From Nitrososphaerota archaeon (lineage in GTDB: Archaea; Thermoproteota; Nitrososphaeria; Nitrososphaerales; UBA183), in contig JAPCJR010000001.1 of the NCBI GenBank assembly GCA_027886865.1, positions 62,001-126,000 of the forward strand: 64,000 nucleotides of DNA, read 5' to 3'. Positions 50,217-58,142 of this stretch are shown here, piece by piece. Every line of letters starts with the position of its first letter. Positions within the stretch are counted from its first letter, which is position 1. The notes beneath the pieces are model-generated. The model worked only from the letters and a program-made list of their open reading frames with translations, made no database searches and was not told where the DNA came from. The translations under genes were made by a program, and so were the position numbers.

Positions 50217-50615
50217 ATGAAACGTGGACGACGTGAAGGTTCGACCTGGGGCGCCAGCAATTTGAAGATGCCAAAGGCCGACAAGGAAGTCGAGGCGTTC
50301 TTCAGGTCCATACTACCCGATGACCCTCGCATAACCGTCAAGCCGATGTTCGGCCACGCGGCGGCGTTCGTGAACGGGAACATGTTCGCCGGTACGTTCG
50401 GGAAAGAGATGTTTGTGAGGCTGTCGGATGAAGACGGCTCCGCCCTGATGAAGGAGAAGGGTGCGTCGGGTTTCGCTCCCATGAAGGGCAGGCCGATGAA
50501 GGGCTACGTGGTCATCCCTGATTCGTGGACCGCGACCCCGGCCAAGGCCCGCTCGTGGGTCTCCAAGTCGCTCGCGTGGGCAGGCTCTATGCAGCCCAAG
50601 AAGAAGAAAGCCTAG
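50217..50615 (+). CDS. TfoX N-terminal domain-like protein
   Basis: This 132-residue protein resembles the stand-alone TfoX N-domain: FRSILPDDPRITVKPMFGHAAAFVNGNMFAG, then MFVRLSDED and a C-terminal helix. In bacteria TfoX controls competence, but single-domain relatives are common without known function. An ATG at 50268 (MPKADKEVE) would remove a basic 17-residue N-terminus and is as plausible. It ends 4 bp inside the convergent RraA-like gene. The tail is Lys-rich. Confidence 0.78.
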   Translation: MKRGRREGSTWGASNLKMPKADKEVEAFFRSILPDDPRITVKPMFGHAAAFVNGNMFAGTFGKEMFVRLSDEDGSALMKEKGASGFAPMKGRPMKGYVVIPDSWTATPAKARSWVSKSLAWAGSMQPKKKKA

Positions 50616-51334
50616 TAGCCTTTCGACCCAGACTTCCACTTCTGAAGGCTGAATCCCGGCTCATGGAAGGTCGCTTGGAACTTCTTCTCGCGGCTGATGA
50701 GCTCGGTCGCATAGCTGAGGACCTGCGGCAGTTTGTCCGCCGGGAACTTGCACGCCCCACACTGGTCCATGTGGATGATGTCTCCCGGCACGACGGTCAT
50801 GCCGGCGACCTTCACCGGAATCCCCGCGCCCCTCAGCTGGGTCGGGCCGTGGCCGGAGGTCATCCCGCTCGCCAGATACTGCATGTTCATCTCTTTGATC
50901 TCCACATAGTCTCTGATCGGGCCGTCCGTCAGGACGCCGTCCACCCCCAATGCCTTGAACTCAGTTGTCATGTTGCCGCCGAAGAGTCCGGAGAGGTTCT
51001 CGAGACCTTCGGAATAGGTCTGTTTCGCCACCAGTACCACGGGCTTTGGCGTCTTGTCAAGATGGTCGGGAAGGGCCCACGGGTCAAGCTTGGTGTGCTC
51101 GGCCCTTTCGTCGGAGTACCATGCGGTCGCTGCATACCCGCACACGGGCGGATACTCCGGGTAGATGCAACGGATTGAGGTATCGGTGTAATACTCTCCG
51201 CGCCACGCGTCGTACAGCTTCAGGCAGATGTCGCTCTCGGGGTAGGTAGCTACGACGTTGCAGATCGTTGCCGTGTCAAACTTCCTGAGTTCTCCGATGA
51301 TCCTTACCTGCTCCTTCTGGTTCTCCGAGCTCAT
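50612..51334 (-). CDS. RraA-like / HMG-CHA aldolase-family protein
   Basis: This 240-residue protein has the RraA fold signature GGNMTTEFKALGVDGVLTDGPIRD in its centre, with the metal/ligand region GDIIHMDQCGA near 195. Family members are class II pyruvate aldolases (4-hydroxy-4-methyl-2-oxoglutarate aldolase), dicarboxylate decarboxylases or RNase E inhibitors. The last is unlikely in an archaeon. An aldolase or decarboxylase role suits the surrounding catabolic genes. Confidence 0.85.
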   Translation of the reverse strand: MSSENQKEQVRIIGELRKFDTATICNVVATYPESDICLKLYDAWRGEYYTDTSIRCIYPEYPPVCGYAATAWYSDERAEHTKLDPWALPDHLDKTPKPVVLVAKQTYSEGLENLSGLFGGNMTTEFKALGVDGVLTDGPIRDYVEIKEMNMQYLASGMTSGHGPTQLRGAGIPVKVAGMTVVPGDIIHMDQCGACKFPADKLPQVLSYATELISREKKFQATFHEPGFSLQKWKSGSKGY

Positions 51335-51400
51335 CAGTACGCGCCTGCTCTCCTTTCATCTTAAGTCTTCTGAGCGAGAGCCGATCCCATCGAAGATTTG

Positions 51401-51435
51401 CTAACGATTCGGGAACGATTATGGAAATCGGTTAA
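51401..51435. repeat. Duplicated 35-bp element, copy A (upstream of MacB-type exporter)
   Basis: CTAACGATT and TTATGGAAAT occur here 18 bp apart (start to start), then GGTTAA. The same two blocks with the same spacing recur at 56107-56141 before the secreted-peptide gene. The two 35-bp copies match at 27 positions. The final TTAA could be part of a TATA-like box. It lies about 140 bp before the exporter ORF, so the leader would be long. Confidence 0.6.
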
Positions 51436-51578
51436 GTAGCGTTGCGAGGGTCGAACTCCGAACAGAAGCTTTGCTCGCAGAGACTAATGGACCACCGCAC
51501 ACGCATAGGTCTTCATGCCACAATTTCCTGCGCGAACACTTACGCTTCCAAGGCGGGAGACAGTAGAATTTGTCCTCG

Positions 51579-52832
51579 ATGAGCATGGCTTACCGGAGCT
51601 TGAGGCGGAGGAAAGTGAGGACCGCCCTTACCGTATCGGGTATCGTCACGGGCGTCGCGCTGATACTTGTGCTCTTTTCCCTTACCGCAGGAGCTTCGAC
51701 TCAAACCAACGGACTGGTGAGGAGCCTTTCTCCGGCCCAGATAACGGTAACGAACTCGACCAGACCAAGCTTTCCCGGCGGTACGGGCGCTGGTGGTTTC
51801 CCAGGAGGAGGAGGCGCCGGCTTTGGAGGCGGTTTTGGAGGCTTCTTTACAGGCTCCGAAACGTTGAGCCAGTCCCTCGCAGATCAGATAGGAAACATAA
51901 CAGGCGTCTACGCGGTTACCGCGCAGCTCTCAGTCACAGGATACGTGGGCGGAAGCAACGCATTCGTGTATGGAATCCAGCCCAGCACATACACTGAAGT
52001 GACCGGTGGACTCACCATAGTCGGCGGGACCATGCTCTCGTCCCCGTCTACGAGCTTCCAAGTCGTCCTAGGGCAGACGCTAGCTCAGAACCTGAACGCG
52101 GCGGTGGGATCCGTCGTCACAATCGGACAGAACAGCACAGGTGGAGAAGCTTTTACCGTTGCGGGAATCTATTCTGCAGGGAACGCCTTCGAAGATAGGT
52201 CGGCCTACATCCCACTCTCCAGCGCCCAGAGCATATCGAATGATGCGGGCAAGGTCACCGACATTTACGTCAAGGCGAACAGCGCCAGCTATGTCAGCAC
52301 GATCGCTTCGGAGATAACGTCCTCTATTCCGGGTGTCAGCGCGCTGACCGCGAGCTCGGCTACGCTGTCTGCCTCTTCGCTCTCCGGGACGCTTACGACG
52401 TTCTTTACGGTCATAGGTCTCGCCGCCCTGCTCGCCGGAGGTTTCGGCGTCATCAACACCATGATGATGTCGGCGACCGAGAGGACGCGTGAAATAGGGA
52501 CGCTCCGTGCCATAGGCGCCAGGAAGAGCCAGGTGCTGAAGCTGTTCATCAGTGAGGCCTTCCTCATCGGGCTGATAGGCGGCGGTGCCGGGGTGCTGGT
52601 CGGAGTGGTCGTAGCTCTCGTGCTGCCCTCGTTCACCGGGGCTGCGAGCTCGACAGGCTTCGGAGGGAGGGGTGTCGGCGGCCTATTCGGCGGCGCTCTC
52701 ACACCAACACTGACTCCTGAGATTATTCTGCTGAGCTTGGGTCTGGGGATCGCGGTCGGAGTCCTAGCAGGACTTTATCCCGCCTGGCGCGCGTCGAGGT
52801 TGGACCCGGTGGAGGCCTTGCGACATGTCTGA
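51579..52832 (+). CDS. MacB/FtsX-type ABC transporter permease
   Basis: This protein of about 417 residues has an N-terminal helix (about 17-40) after RSLRRRKVRTALT, a large external MacB-PCD-like domain (about 45-265) and three C-terminal helices. The region after helix 2 reads ERTREIGTLRAIGARK, the FtsX signature. A Gly/Phe-rich stretch (about residues 65-90) is inserted near the start of the external domain. Such transporters export lipoproteins, peptides or antibiotics or act mechanically. It overlaps the ATPase gene by 8 bp. Starts at 51570 (TTG) and 51585 (ATG) are possible. Confidence 0.9.
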   Translation: MSMAYRSLRRRKVRTALTVSGIVTGVALILVLFSLTAGASTQTNGLVRSLSPAQITVTNSTRPSFPGGTGAGGFPGGGGAGFGGGFGGFFTGSETLSQSLADQIGNITGVYAVTAQLSVTGYVGGSNAFVYGIQPSTYTEVTGGLTIVGGTMLSSPSTSFQVVLGQTLAQNLNAAVGSVVTIGQNSTGGEAFTVAGIYSAGNAFEDRSAYIPLSSAQSISNDAGKVTDIYVKANSASYVSTIASEITSSIPGVSALTASSATLSASSLSGTLTTFFTVIGLAALLAGGFGVINTMMMSATERTREIGTLRAIGARKSQVLKLFISEAFLIGLIGGGAGVLVGVVVALVLPSFTGAASSTGFGGRGVGGLFGGALTPTLTPEIILLSLGLGIAVGVLAGLYPAWRASRLDPVEALRHV

Positions 52833-53634
52833 GAGCGGCTCCTCAGCGCCAGTCGTCCAGGCCATAGCGGTCACAAAGCAATACAAGCATGGACACATCC
52901 ATGTCGACTCCCGAAGGAGCGATGCTCGACCTGCGAAAGAGCGGGTCCGGTTCGTCCCAGCTCTGAATGGGATAGACTTGACAGTGGCAAAAGGCGAGAT
53001 TATCGGTATAGTCGGGCCGTCGGGGTCGGGAAAGACCACGCTACTAAACATGATTGGTGGCCTTGACAGACCGTCGCACGGGCAAGTCCTGGTAGACAAC
53101 GTCGACCTGACGACGTTCAACGACGATCAGCTTGCCGACTATAGACTGCGGAAGATTGGGTTCATCTTCCAATTCTACAACTTGATACCCACTTTGACCG
53201 CGCTAGAGAATGTCGAGCTTCCTATGAACCTGGCCGGCGTGCCAAAACAGGAGCAAGAGACTCGCGCCGTCGAACTTCTGCGGATTGTGGGTCTGGAGTC
53301 TAGAGTGGACCATATGCCAGTTGAAATGAGCGGCGGAGAGCAGCAAAGAGTCGCGGTGGCAAGGGCGCTCGCGAATAATCCGTCAGTGATACTGGGGGAC
53401 GAACCGACCGGCGACCTGGACTCCAAGTCCGCCGAGGCGTTAATGGACCTTATTGTGTCCCTACGCAAAGACAGGAAGATGACATTCATCCTGGTCACCC
53501 ACGACCCGCTTGTTGTGATAGAGTGCGACCGCGTCTATTCCGTGAGGGATGGAAAGGTACTACGTATGCAAACCAAGGCGGAGAACAGGAAGAACATCGG
53601 CGATGAAAGATCGATGCTCAACAAGCTGTACTGA
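52825..53634 (+). CDS. MacB/LolD-type ABC transporter ATP-binding protein
   Basis: This 269-residue ATPase has GPSGSGKTTLL (Walker A, about 69-79), FIFQFYNLIPTLTALENVELP (the LolD-type Q-loop region), MSGGEQQRVAVARAL (signature), VILGDEPTGDLD (Walker B) and VTHD (switch). A basic, charged insertion of about 20 residues (around 27-46) interrupts the usual first beta-hairpin. It pairs with the permease encoded just upstream. Confidence 0.93.
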   Translation: MSESGSSAPVVQAIAVTKQYKHGHIHVDSRRSDARPAKERVRFVPALNGIDLTVAKGEIIGIVGPSGSGKTTLLNMIGGLDRPSHGQVLVDNVDLTTFNDDQLADYRLRKIGFIFQFYNLIPTLTALENVELPMNLAGVPKQEQETRAVELLRIVGLESRVDHMPVEMSGGEQQRVAVARALANNPSVILGDEPTGDLDSKSAEALMDLIVSLRKDRKMTFILVTHDPLVVIECDRVYSVRDGKVLRMQTKAENRKNIGDERSMLNKLY

Positions 53635-53669
53635 AGGCCCGCGCAGTTAACCCCTTCCGGATACGAATT

Positions 53670-53795
53670 GTGCCGGATGCCCAGGATCTCGTAGAACATC
53701 TTGAGAAAGAGACCCGCGGCTGCAGGGAACGAATCGTCAAGGGTACCTACGAAGGCTCAAGTCGCGCTGGTGAGACTTTGGTTATTCCAAGCTGA
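53670..53795 (+). CDS. Short ORF downstream of the exporter, doubtful
   Basis: A 41-codon frame (GTG start, TGA stop) follows the exporter ATPase and reads VPDAQDLVEHLEKETRGCRE and on. The open frame extends upstream past the GTG without another start. It looks protein-like (charged, amphipathic) and may be a real small protein or the remnant of a larger one. Its end overlaps the next minus-strand gene. Confidence 0.25.
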   Translation: MPDAQDLVEHLEKETRGCRERIVKGTYEGSSRAGETLVIPS

Positions 53796-54243
53796 GATAC
53801 AGGAAGATTGTGTAGGCGCAGATCGTGACAAAATCCGCGGCGAAACTCGAGTATCCGGGTCCGGGCAGTGACACCTGCCCGATGAAGCTGTCGGTGACCG
53901 GGTATGAAACCAGCGCCTGGAGGAGGAGCGCGCTCAGCACTACCACGAGGCCGAGCGCGAAATTAGCCTTCGTCTCGGCATATAACTTGCAGTAGATTAC
54001 GACAAGCGCGATGAGCAGCGCCACTTCCACGGTCGTCAGGATAACATGGTACTCAAAGAGCGGGTTTGTGGGAAACGGGTGGAAGTAACCGAACGGCCCA
54101 CCGCCGAACTGCGAGGGGGGCTGTGTCGGCGTCGCTAGTGAAATCGCTTCGCCGGCCACGAGGCCGACGAGGAGCACCACAAGCACCCACACCTTCTGGA
54201 GGTAGGACCGCTTCTGCGGGATAGGTCCTTCACTTGCGGTCAT
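53782..54243 (-). CDS. Small four-helix membrane protein
   Basis: This 153-residue protein has four predicted helices (about 20-38, 65-86, 93-111 and 132-150) with an external loop rich in Pro, Gly and Phe after the first (TQPPSQFGGGPFGYFHPFP). It begins 3 bp after the stop of the ArsR-like gene on the same strand, so they form an operon. Regulator/membrane-protein pairs of this kind are common in archaea. Function unknown. Confidence 0.75.
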   Translation of the reverse strand: MTASEGPIPQKRSYLQKVWVLVVLLVGLVAGEAISLATPTQPPSQFGGGPFGYFHPFPTNPLFEYHVILTTVEVALLIALVVIYCKLYAETKANFALGLVVVLSALLLQALVSYPVTDSFIGQVSLPGPGYSSFAADFVTICAYTIFLYLSLE

Positions 54244-54246
54244 GGG

Positions 54247-54555
54247 TTATCCTCCGGCCCCACTCTTCATCCCCTTGTTTCTCTTCAATATAGCCTCAAG
54301 CTTGTCCCAGTGCGCCTCCATGTTCTCCGACACGAAATAGACCTTACCGTACTTGTCCCCTTCGGTGAGTACCAGCCGGTTCGATTCTAGCACCTTGAGA
54401 TGGTGTCGGACGGTCGTGTAGTCGACGTGGAGCGCTAGGCACAGTTGCTGCGCATTCCTAGGCTCCTTTCGGATGCTGAAAAGGACCAGGGCCCTCGTTC
54501 GCGCTCCTGCGCTCCCGGCGAAGAGCCACCATAGGAGCCGCTCGAAGGAGTCCAT
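54247..54555 (-). CDS. ArsR-like winged-helix regulator
   Basis: This 102-residue protein has a winged helix: ARTRALVLFSIRKEPRNAQQLCLAL, then HVDYTTVRHHLKVLESNRLV and the wing GDKYGKVYFVSE. A C-terminal helix (HWDKLEAILKRN) would dimerise. ATG at 54555 is preferred since the family starts near MDSFERLLWWLF and a TATA-like GAATTATTGA is about 31 bp upstream. It heads an operon with the four-helix membrane protein and is a candidate controller of the nearby exporter and protease. Confidence 0.85.
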   Translation of the reverse strand: MDSFERLLWWLFAGSAGARTRALVLFSIRKEPRNAQQLCLALHVDYTTVRHHLKVLESNRLVLTEGDKYGKVYFVSENMEAHWDKLEAILKRNKGMKSGAGG

Positions 54556-54653
54556 CGTGAAGCTGGTCGCGGCGCCTATCAATAATTCTATCGAAGCCGG
54601 TTTCCCCAGGGCGCTCGCGCTGCGTCTGTTCATGGATACCAGCGGTCACCAGT

Positions 54654-55952
54654 CTATGCCGCAGGCCTAGTCCCAAGCGTGAGATCGACCGTCGTCAGCT
54701 GGCCCGACCTGATTATTCCCAGCTGGACCATCTGGCCGGCGACGGTATACTCCTCGAGATAGCTCGAGAGCGCGTCCCCGTTGATTATCTTCGTTCCGTT
54801 GATGGAGATGATTATGTCGCCTCCGACGAGGTACTGCGCGCCATCGGCCGTGACGGTGGTGGTGCCTGCCTTGAGGCCGGCGGTGGCTGCGGGGCCGCCG
54901 CTCACGACATCCTCGATGAGAACGCCGTATGTCACGTTGGTATCAGAGTCTTGTGCGAGCTGGTAGTTCATATCGGCCGTCTCAATGCCGAGATACGCGT
55001 GTCCGTCATAGGTCCCGGTGGTTATCAGCGACGGCATCTCCTTGAGGATGGTGCTCGAGGGTATTGCGAAGCCGATTCCCTCTGAACCGTTAACCGTGGC
55101 CGTGGTTATGCCTATCACGTCCCCATTCTCGTTCAGTAGTGGTCCTCCGGAGTTGCCGGGGTTTATCGGGGCGCTGAACTGGATGATGTCGGAGATTGAG
55201 AAGCCGTTCGTGGTCGCCTCTTCTATCGTCCTTCCGAGCTGGCTCACGATTCCAAAGGTTATGGACCCTGATAGGCCGTACGGGTTACCGATTACCACGA
55301 CGGGTTGTCCCACGGCGACGTTATTCGAGGAGACCAGTTGGAGCGGTACGAATTCCCTGGTAGGTGCGGTCGGAACCGTTACTATGGCTAGGTCGCTGTA
55401 GACGTCGCTGCCGATGACCTTGACCGGATATGAGTCACCGTCAGCGAAGGTGGCAGTAATGTTGCTGACTCCATTGACGACGTGATCATTCGTCACGATG
55501 TAGTACCGGTTAGAGTACAGAGTCACGAATCCGGAACCCAGGACCGTCTCGACCCCAGATTCCGTGCCGAAGAGACCGGCAGCCGAAACTAGCTCTGTGC
55601 CCTGTATCGTTACCACGCTAGCGTTGTCGACTGCGTAGATCTGCTCGGCGTTGATTGATTGAGATATGGAGCTGTTTCCCTGTGACGTTGTAGAGACAGC
55701 GGCGAGCTGAGACTGAAGTTCGTTGTTGGTGGCCTGCAGGCTGGATACGGAACTCTGCAGGCTACTGATGGTCGCGCTGCTCGCGCTGTTACTGGTCGCC
55801 GCCGCCTGCGCGAAGTACACCAAACCGGAACCGAGAATCAGGGCCACGACTACCAAGGTAACTACAATCTTGCGGCTTCCCGAAGGAACGTTCTGCTCAG
55901 GGGTCGTCTGCATGCGAATCCAACCGACTAGCTCGCTTCTCTCCGCCGACAT
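54654..55952 (-). CDS. Membrane-anchored HtrA/DegP-type serine protease with PDZ domain
   Basis: This protein of about 432 residues starts with a short basic segment and one helix (VVTLVVVALILGSGLVYFAQA). A Ser/Gln-rich coiled linker follows. The trypsin-like domain carries the triad: His (VTNDHVV), Asp (YSDLAIV) and Ser (NPGNSGGPLL). The C-terminal PDZ domain (about 330-425) includes LVGGDIIISINGTKI. HtrA proteins degrade misfolded exported proteins. The active domain would be outside the cell. ATG at 55913 is an alternative start. It is divergent from the secreted peptide. Confidence 0.93.
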   Translation of the reverse strand: MSAERSELVGWIRMQTTPEQNVPSGSRKIVVTLVVVALILGSGLVYFAQAAATSNSASSATISSLQSSVSSLQATNNELQSQLAAVSTTSQGNSSISQSINAEQIYAVDNASVVTIQGTELVSAAGLFGTESGVETVLGSGFVTLYSNRYYIVTNDHVVNGVSNITATFADGDSYPVKVIGSDVYSDLAIVTVPTAPTREFVPLQLVSSNNVAVGQPVVVIGNPYGLSGSITFGIVSQLGRTIEEATTNGFSISDIIQFSAPINPGNSGGPLLNENGDVIGITTATVNGSEGIGFAIPSSTILKEMPSLITTGTYDGHAYLGIETADMNYQLAQDSDTNVTYGVLIEDVVSGGPAATAGLKAGTTTVTADGAQYLVGGDIIISINGTKIINGDALSSYLEEYTVAGQMVQLGIIRSGQLTTVDLTLGTRPAA

Positions 55953-56106
55953 CCGGACCGGAGGTTCTGAGACATGGCTACCGAGGCGCAACTGATGATA
56001 TTTAGGAACTTTCCCGAATGGTTCCCAAATCTTTAGAGAATCTATCGGTGCGGCGCTGCCTGCAATAAGCCGAACTGCACCGGCAATCAAATCCGGCGGG
56101 GATTCA

Positions 56107-56141
56107 CTAACGATTAAGGGTGAATTATGGAAATTGGCTAA
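56107..56141. repeat. Duplicated 35-bp element, copy B (upstream of secreted peptide)
   Basis: CTAACGATT and TTATGGAAAT recur with the 18-bp start-to-start spacing seen at 51401-51435, then GGCTAA. It lies between the divergent HtrA and secreted-peptide genes. Its end would place a TATA-like box about 28 bp before the Shine-Dalgarno motif of the peptide gene. A shared regulator is the simplest explanation for the two copies. Confidence 0.6.
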
Positions 56142-56185
56142 TTACGACACCGGGTTCCGATTTGTTCGTGGAGGTGAAAACGAAA

Positions 56186-56443
56186 ATGAGTCTCAAACTC
56201 AGCACAGACAGAAGGAGCGTCCTAATCGCGTCAGTAGTGACAATCGCAATCCTCGCAGCCCTTTCGTCCCTCACGTTCGCAGCGGCCCAGACAAACTCAA
56301 CGTCAACTTCCAGCACGGCATCTTCGAGCGGCACCGGTCAGCCCACATCTTCCGGCACTTCTGGCAACTGTCCCAACATGTCAAGTAGCGGAACTAGCTC
56401 AGGAGCTAGCTCGACATCCAGCGGGACGACAGCGTCCACTTAG
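56186..56443 (+). CDS. Small secreted Ser/Thr/Gly-rich peptide
   Basis: This 85-residue product has a basic start (MSLKLSTDRRS), a hydrophobic signal (VLIASVVTIAILAALSS) ending TFAAAQ, and a mature part of about 50 residues that is almost all Ser, Thr, Gly and Ala. The exception is SGNCPNMSS with the only Cys. A strong Shine-Dalgarno GGAGGTG lies 9 bp before the ATG, unlike most genes here. A 35-bp element shared with the MacB-type exporter and a very strong hairpin frame the gene. A heavily glycosylated surface peptide is one possibility. Confidence 0.7.
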   Translation: MSLKLSTDRRSVLIASVVTIAILAALSSLTFAAAQTNSTSTSSTASSSGTGQPTSSGTSGNCPNMSSSGTSSGASSTSSGTTAST

Positions 56444-56460
56444 GAACTTGAAGCGCGTCG

Positions 56461-56508
56461 GTCAGAGGATGCTCCTTGTCTTCGCGTCCCGAGGAGCATC
56501 CTCCTGAC
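56461..56508 (+). terminator. Strong hairpin after the secreted-peptide gene
   Basis: GTCAG plus AGGATGCTCCT pairs with AGGAGCATCCT plus CTGAC, giving 16 base pairs with one bulged C and a 15-nt loop. A T-rich stretch (TTGACTCCTTTC) follows. It is the strongest hairpin seen in the window and starts 17 bp after the stop. Termination or 3-prime-end protection of the peptide mRNA is likely. Confidence 0.7.
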
Positions 56509-56720
56509 TTGACTCCTTTCTTGGAATATGACTGTGTTTTTCGCTACCTTCACGGTTTTTGCAGTTCAAATATTAAATCGTCGCCCGGACCGGCTAGGCT
56601 ACACCATCGTTCGCTTCTGCCGGTCTCGGTCATCATGAGCGACGGCGGGAGCAGACCCTCCGGAACATGACGCGTATACGAGCGCGGCGGTCTCTAAGGA
56701 CCATCCATCGCCCAAGAAGC

Positions 56721-57488
56721 TCAATGGAACGTGAGCAGGAAAAGGATCAGAAATGGCCCGTAAATCAGGATGGCGAGGCACGGGAACAGCAACCACAGCC
56801 TGGAGCCGCTCGGAGGTCTCTTCGCCCAAAATTCCTCGTATGATTTCCTCACAGCCAGCGCCGGCAGGACCACGATTGGTGAGTAGACCAGCGTGAAGAT
56901 TGGGATGAGGATGAGCAAGAAGAGCCATCCGGATGCGAGGGTCCCTCCGATCAACGAACCGAGCAGGCCGTCTGACATCAACTCGTAGACCCCGCCCAGG
57001 AGAAGCAGTTGGAACAGGCTTGGTCTCACGTGCTTGAGGGCCACGCCGAGGAACAACAACAAGAGCAGGTACCAAGGCATCGTCTCGAGCAGGTCCATGG
57101 CGAGGTTCGGGCTGGCCGCAGCGCCTACTGCGCCAGTCACGTGCTCCCACGCCACGTATTCAGCTTCCACGAAGGCGGCGCCCAAACCTCCGGCTAAGAA
57201 GAGCTTCGCCGACGGACTCATCTGAAGTCCATACCAGAACTTCTGGAGGTCTACCCTCCTCCAGATGCCGAACATCAAGGTCCCCACGCATGTGGAGATT
57301 GCGGCCAACTGTGTCAGTTCGTAAGGCGCTGGGTCGTAGAGCAGGGTGTACGGCACAAGTATCACGGCGTAGCCAGAGACCATCAGAACGTACAGCCTAC
57401 GGGACAGCCTTCCCCATACAATGTCCTTCCAGGAACGAGGGCGACCGATGCCAGAAGGCGCCTCGGCGCCTGGGGAGTTCTGCGTCAA
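56721..57488 (-). CDS. Polytopic membrane protein, unknown function
   Basis: This 255-residue protein has about seven predicted helices after a 20-residue Pro/Gly-rich cytoplasmic start. Helix 4 begins GAAFVEAEYVAWEHV, with several acidic residues, and the loop after it has NLAMDLLETMPW. Intramembrane Glu/His residues recall CAAX-type or PrsW-type proteases, but the diagnostic motifs are not met. The start is TTG. The gap toward the secreted-peptide hairpin holds a TATA-like AATATTAAATC and no clear gene. Confidence 0.7.
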   Translation of the reverse strand: MTQNSPGAEAPSGIGRPRSWKDIVWGRLSRRLYVLMVSGYAVILVPYTLLYDPAPYELTQLAAISTCVGTLMFGIWRRVDLQKFWYGLQMSPSAKLFLAGGLGAAFVEAEYVAWEHVTGAVGAAASPNLAMDLLETMPWYLLLLLFLGVALKHVRPSLFQLLLLGGVYELMSDGLLGSLIGGTLASGWLFLLILIPIFTLVYSPIVVLPALAVRKSYEEFWAKRPPSGSRLWLLFPCLAILIYGPFLILFLLTFH

Positions 57489-57584
57489 CCGTGGGCCACC
57501 TGAATCTATGCACGGGCTGCGCTAGATAAAGGGACGCGACCCCGTGTGACCTCTAAATACCCGGGCCACGTCAGTCCCTTGACG

Positions 57585-58073
57585 ATGAACGTCCTCGTCA
57601 CAGCGGACACGCATATCCCCGACTGGTACGACTCTCTCCCGAGCAGACTCATCGAAGACGCGAAGAAATCGGACCTTATCCTTCTTGCCGGCGACATAGT
57701 CTCGGAGGAGGTCATCGACATTCTTGAGAAGTGCGCCCCGGTCGAGGCTGTCCACGGGAATTTCTGCCATGCAGACCTGAAGAAGACGCTGCCTGCAAAG
57801 AAGGTACTGGAACTCGCAGGATGGAAAGTGGGGCTCACCCACGGCCACCTCGGAAGAGGCCGGAACTCCGACGAGATGTCGGTGAGCCTTTTCGAGGAGC
57901 CGCTGGACCTCGTGGTGCACGGCCACACCCACCATCACCATCGGACAATGATTGGGGATATCCTGGTCGTGGAACCCGGTTCTCCTCTCGACACGCGGTT
58001 CACCTCAGTCCATTCGTACGCGCTGCTGAGGTTGGGCGATGAAATCACTGTAGAGTTCGTTGTGCTCGACTGA
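57585..58073 (+). CDS. YfcE/MJ0936-like metallophosphoesterase
   Basis: This 162-residue protein has the small calcineurin-like phosphoesterase set: Asp and His in TADTHIPD, Asp in LAGDIV, Asn in VHGNFCHAD, His in THGHLG and the final GHTHHHH. The length fits the single-domain YfcE group, which hydrolyses phosphodiesters. ATG at 57585 has a TATA-like CTCTAAATA about 29 bp upstream. An upstream in-frame ATG at 57546 was rejected for that reason. Confidence 0.92.
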   Translation: MNVLVTADTHIPDWYDSLPSRLIEDAKKSDLILLAGDIVSEEVIDILEKCAPVEAVHGNFCHADLKKTLPAKKVLELAGWKVGLTHGHLGRGRNSDEMSVSLFEEPLDLVVHGHTHHHHRTMIGDILVVEPGSPLDTRFTSVHSYALLRLGDEITVEFVVLD

Positions 58074-58142
58074 ATCCATGGGTGGCGACCAGCCGGCCGG
58101 TGGCAGCTCCCGGGAATACGGCGTAGAGCGCTACGATGGGCT

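Noticed and set aside
51515..51997. 160-codon plus-strand frame overlapping the MacB-type permease start
   Set aside because: It is in a different frame from the permease, becomes Arg-rich and ends inside it.
56509..56720. Small gene in the gap after the hairpin
   Set aside because: Only short frames without a start/promoter match or protein-like composition; a TATA-like element is present but no product can be supported.
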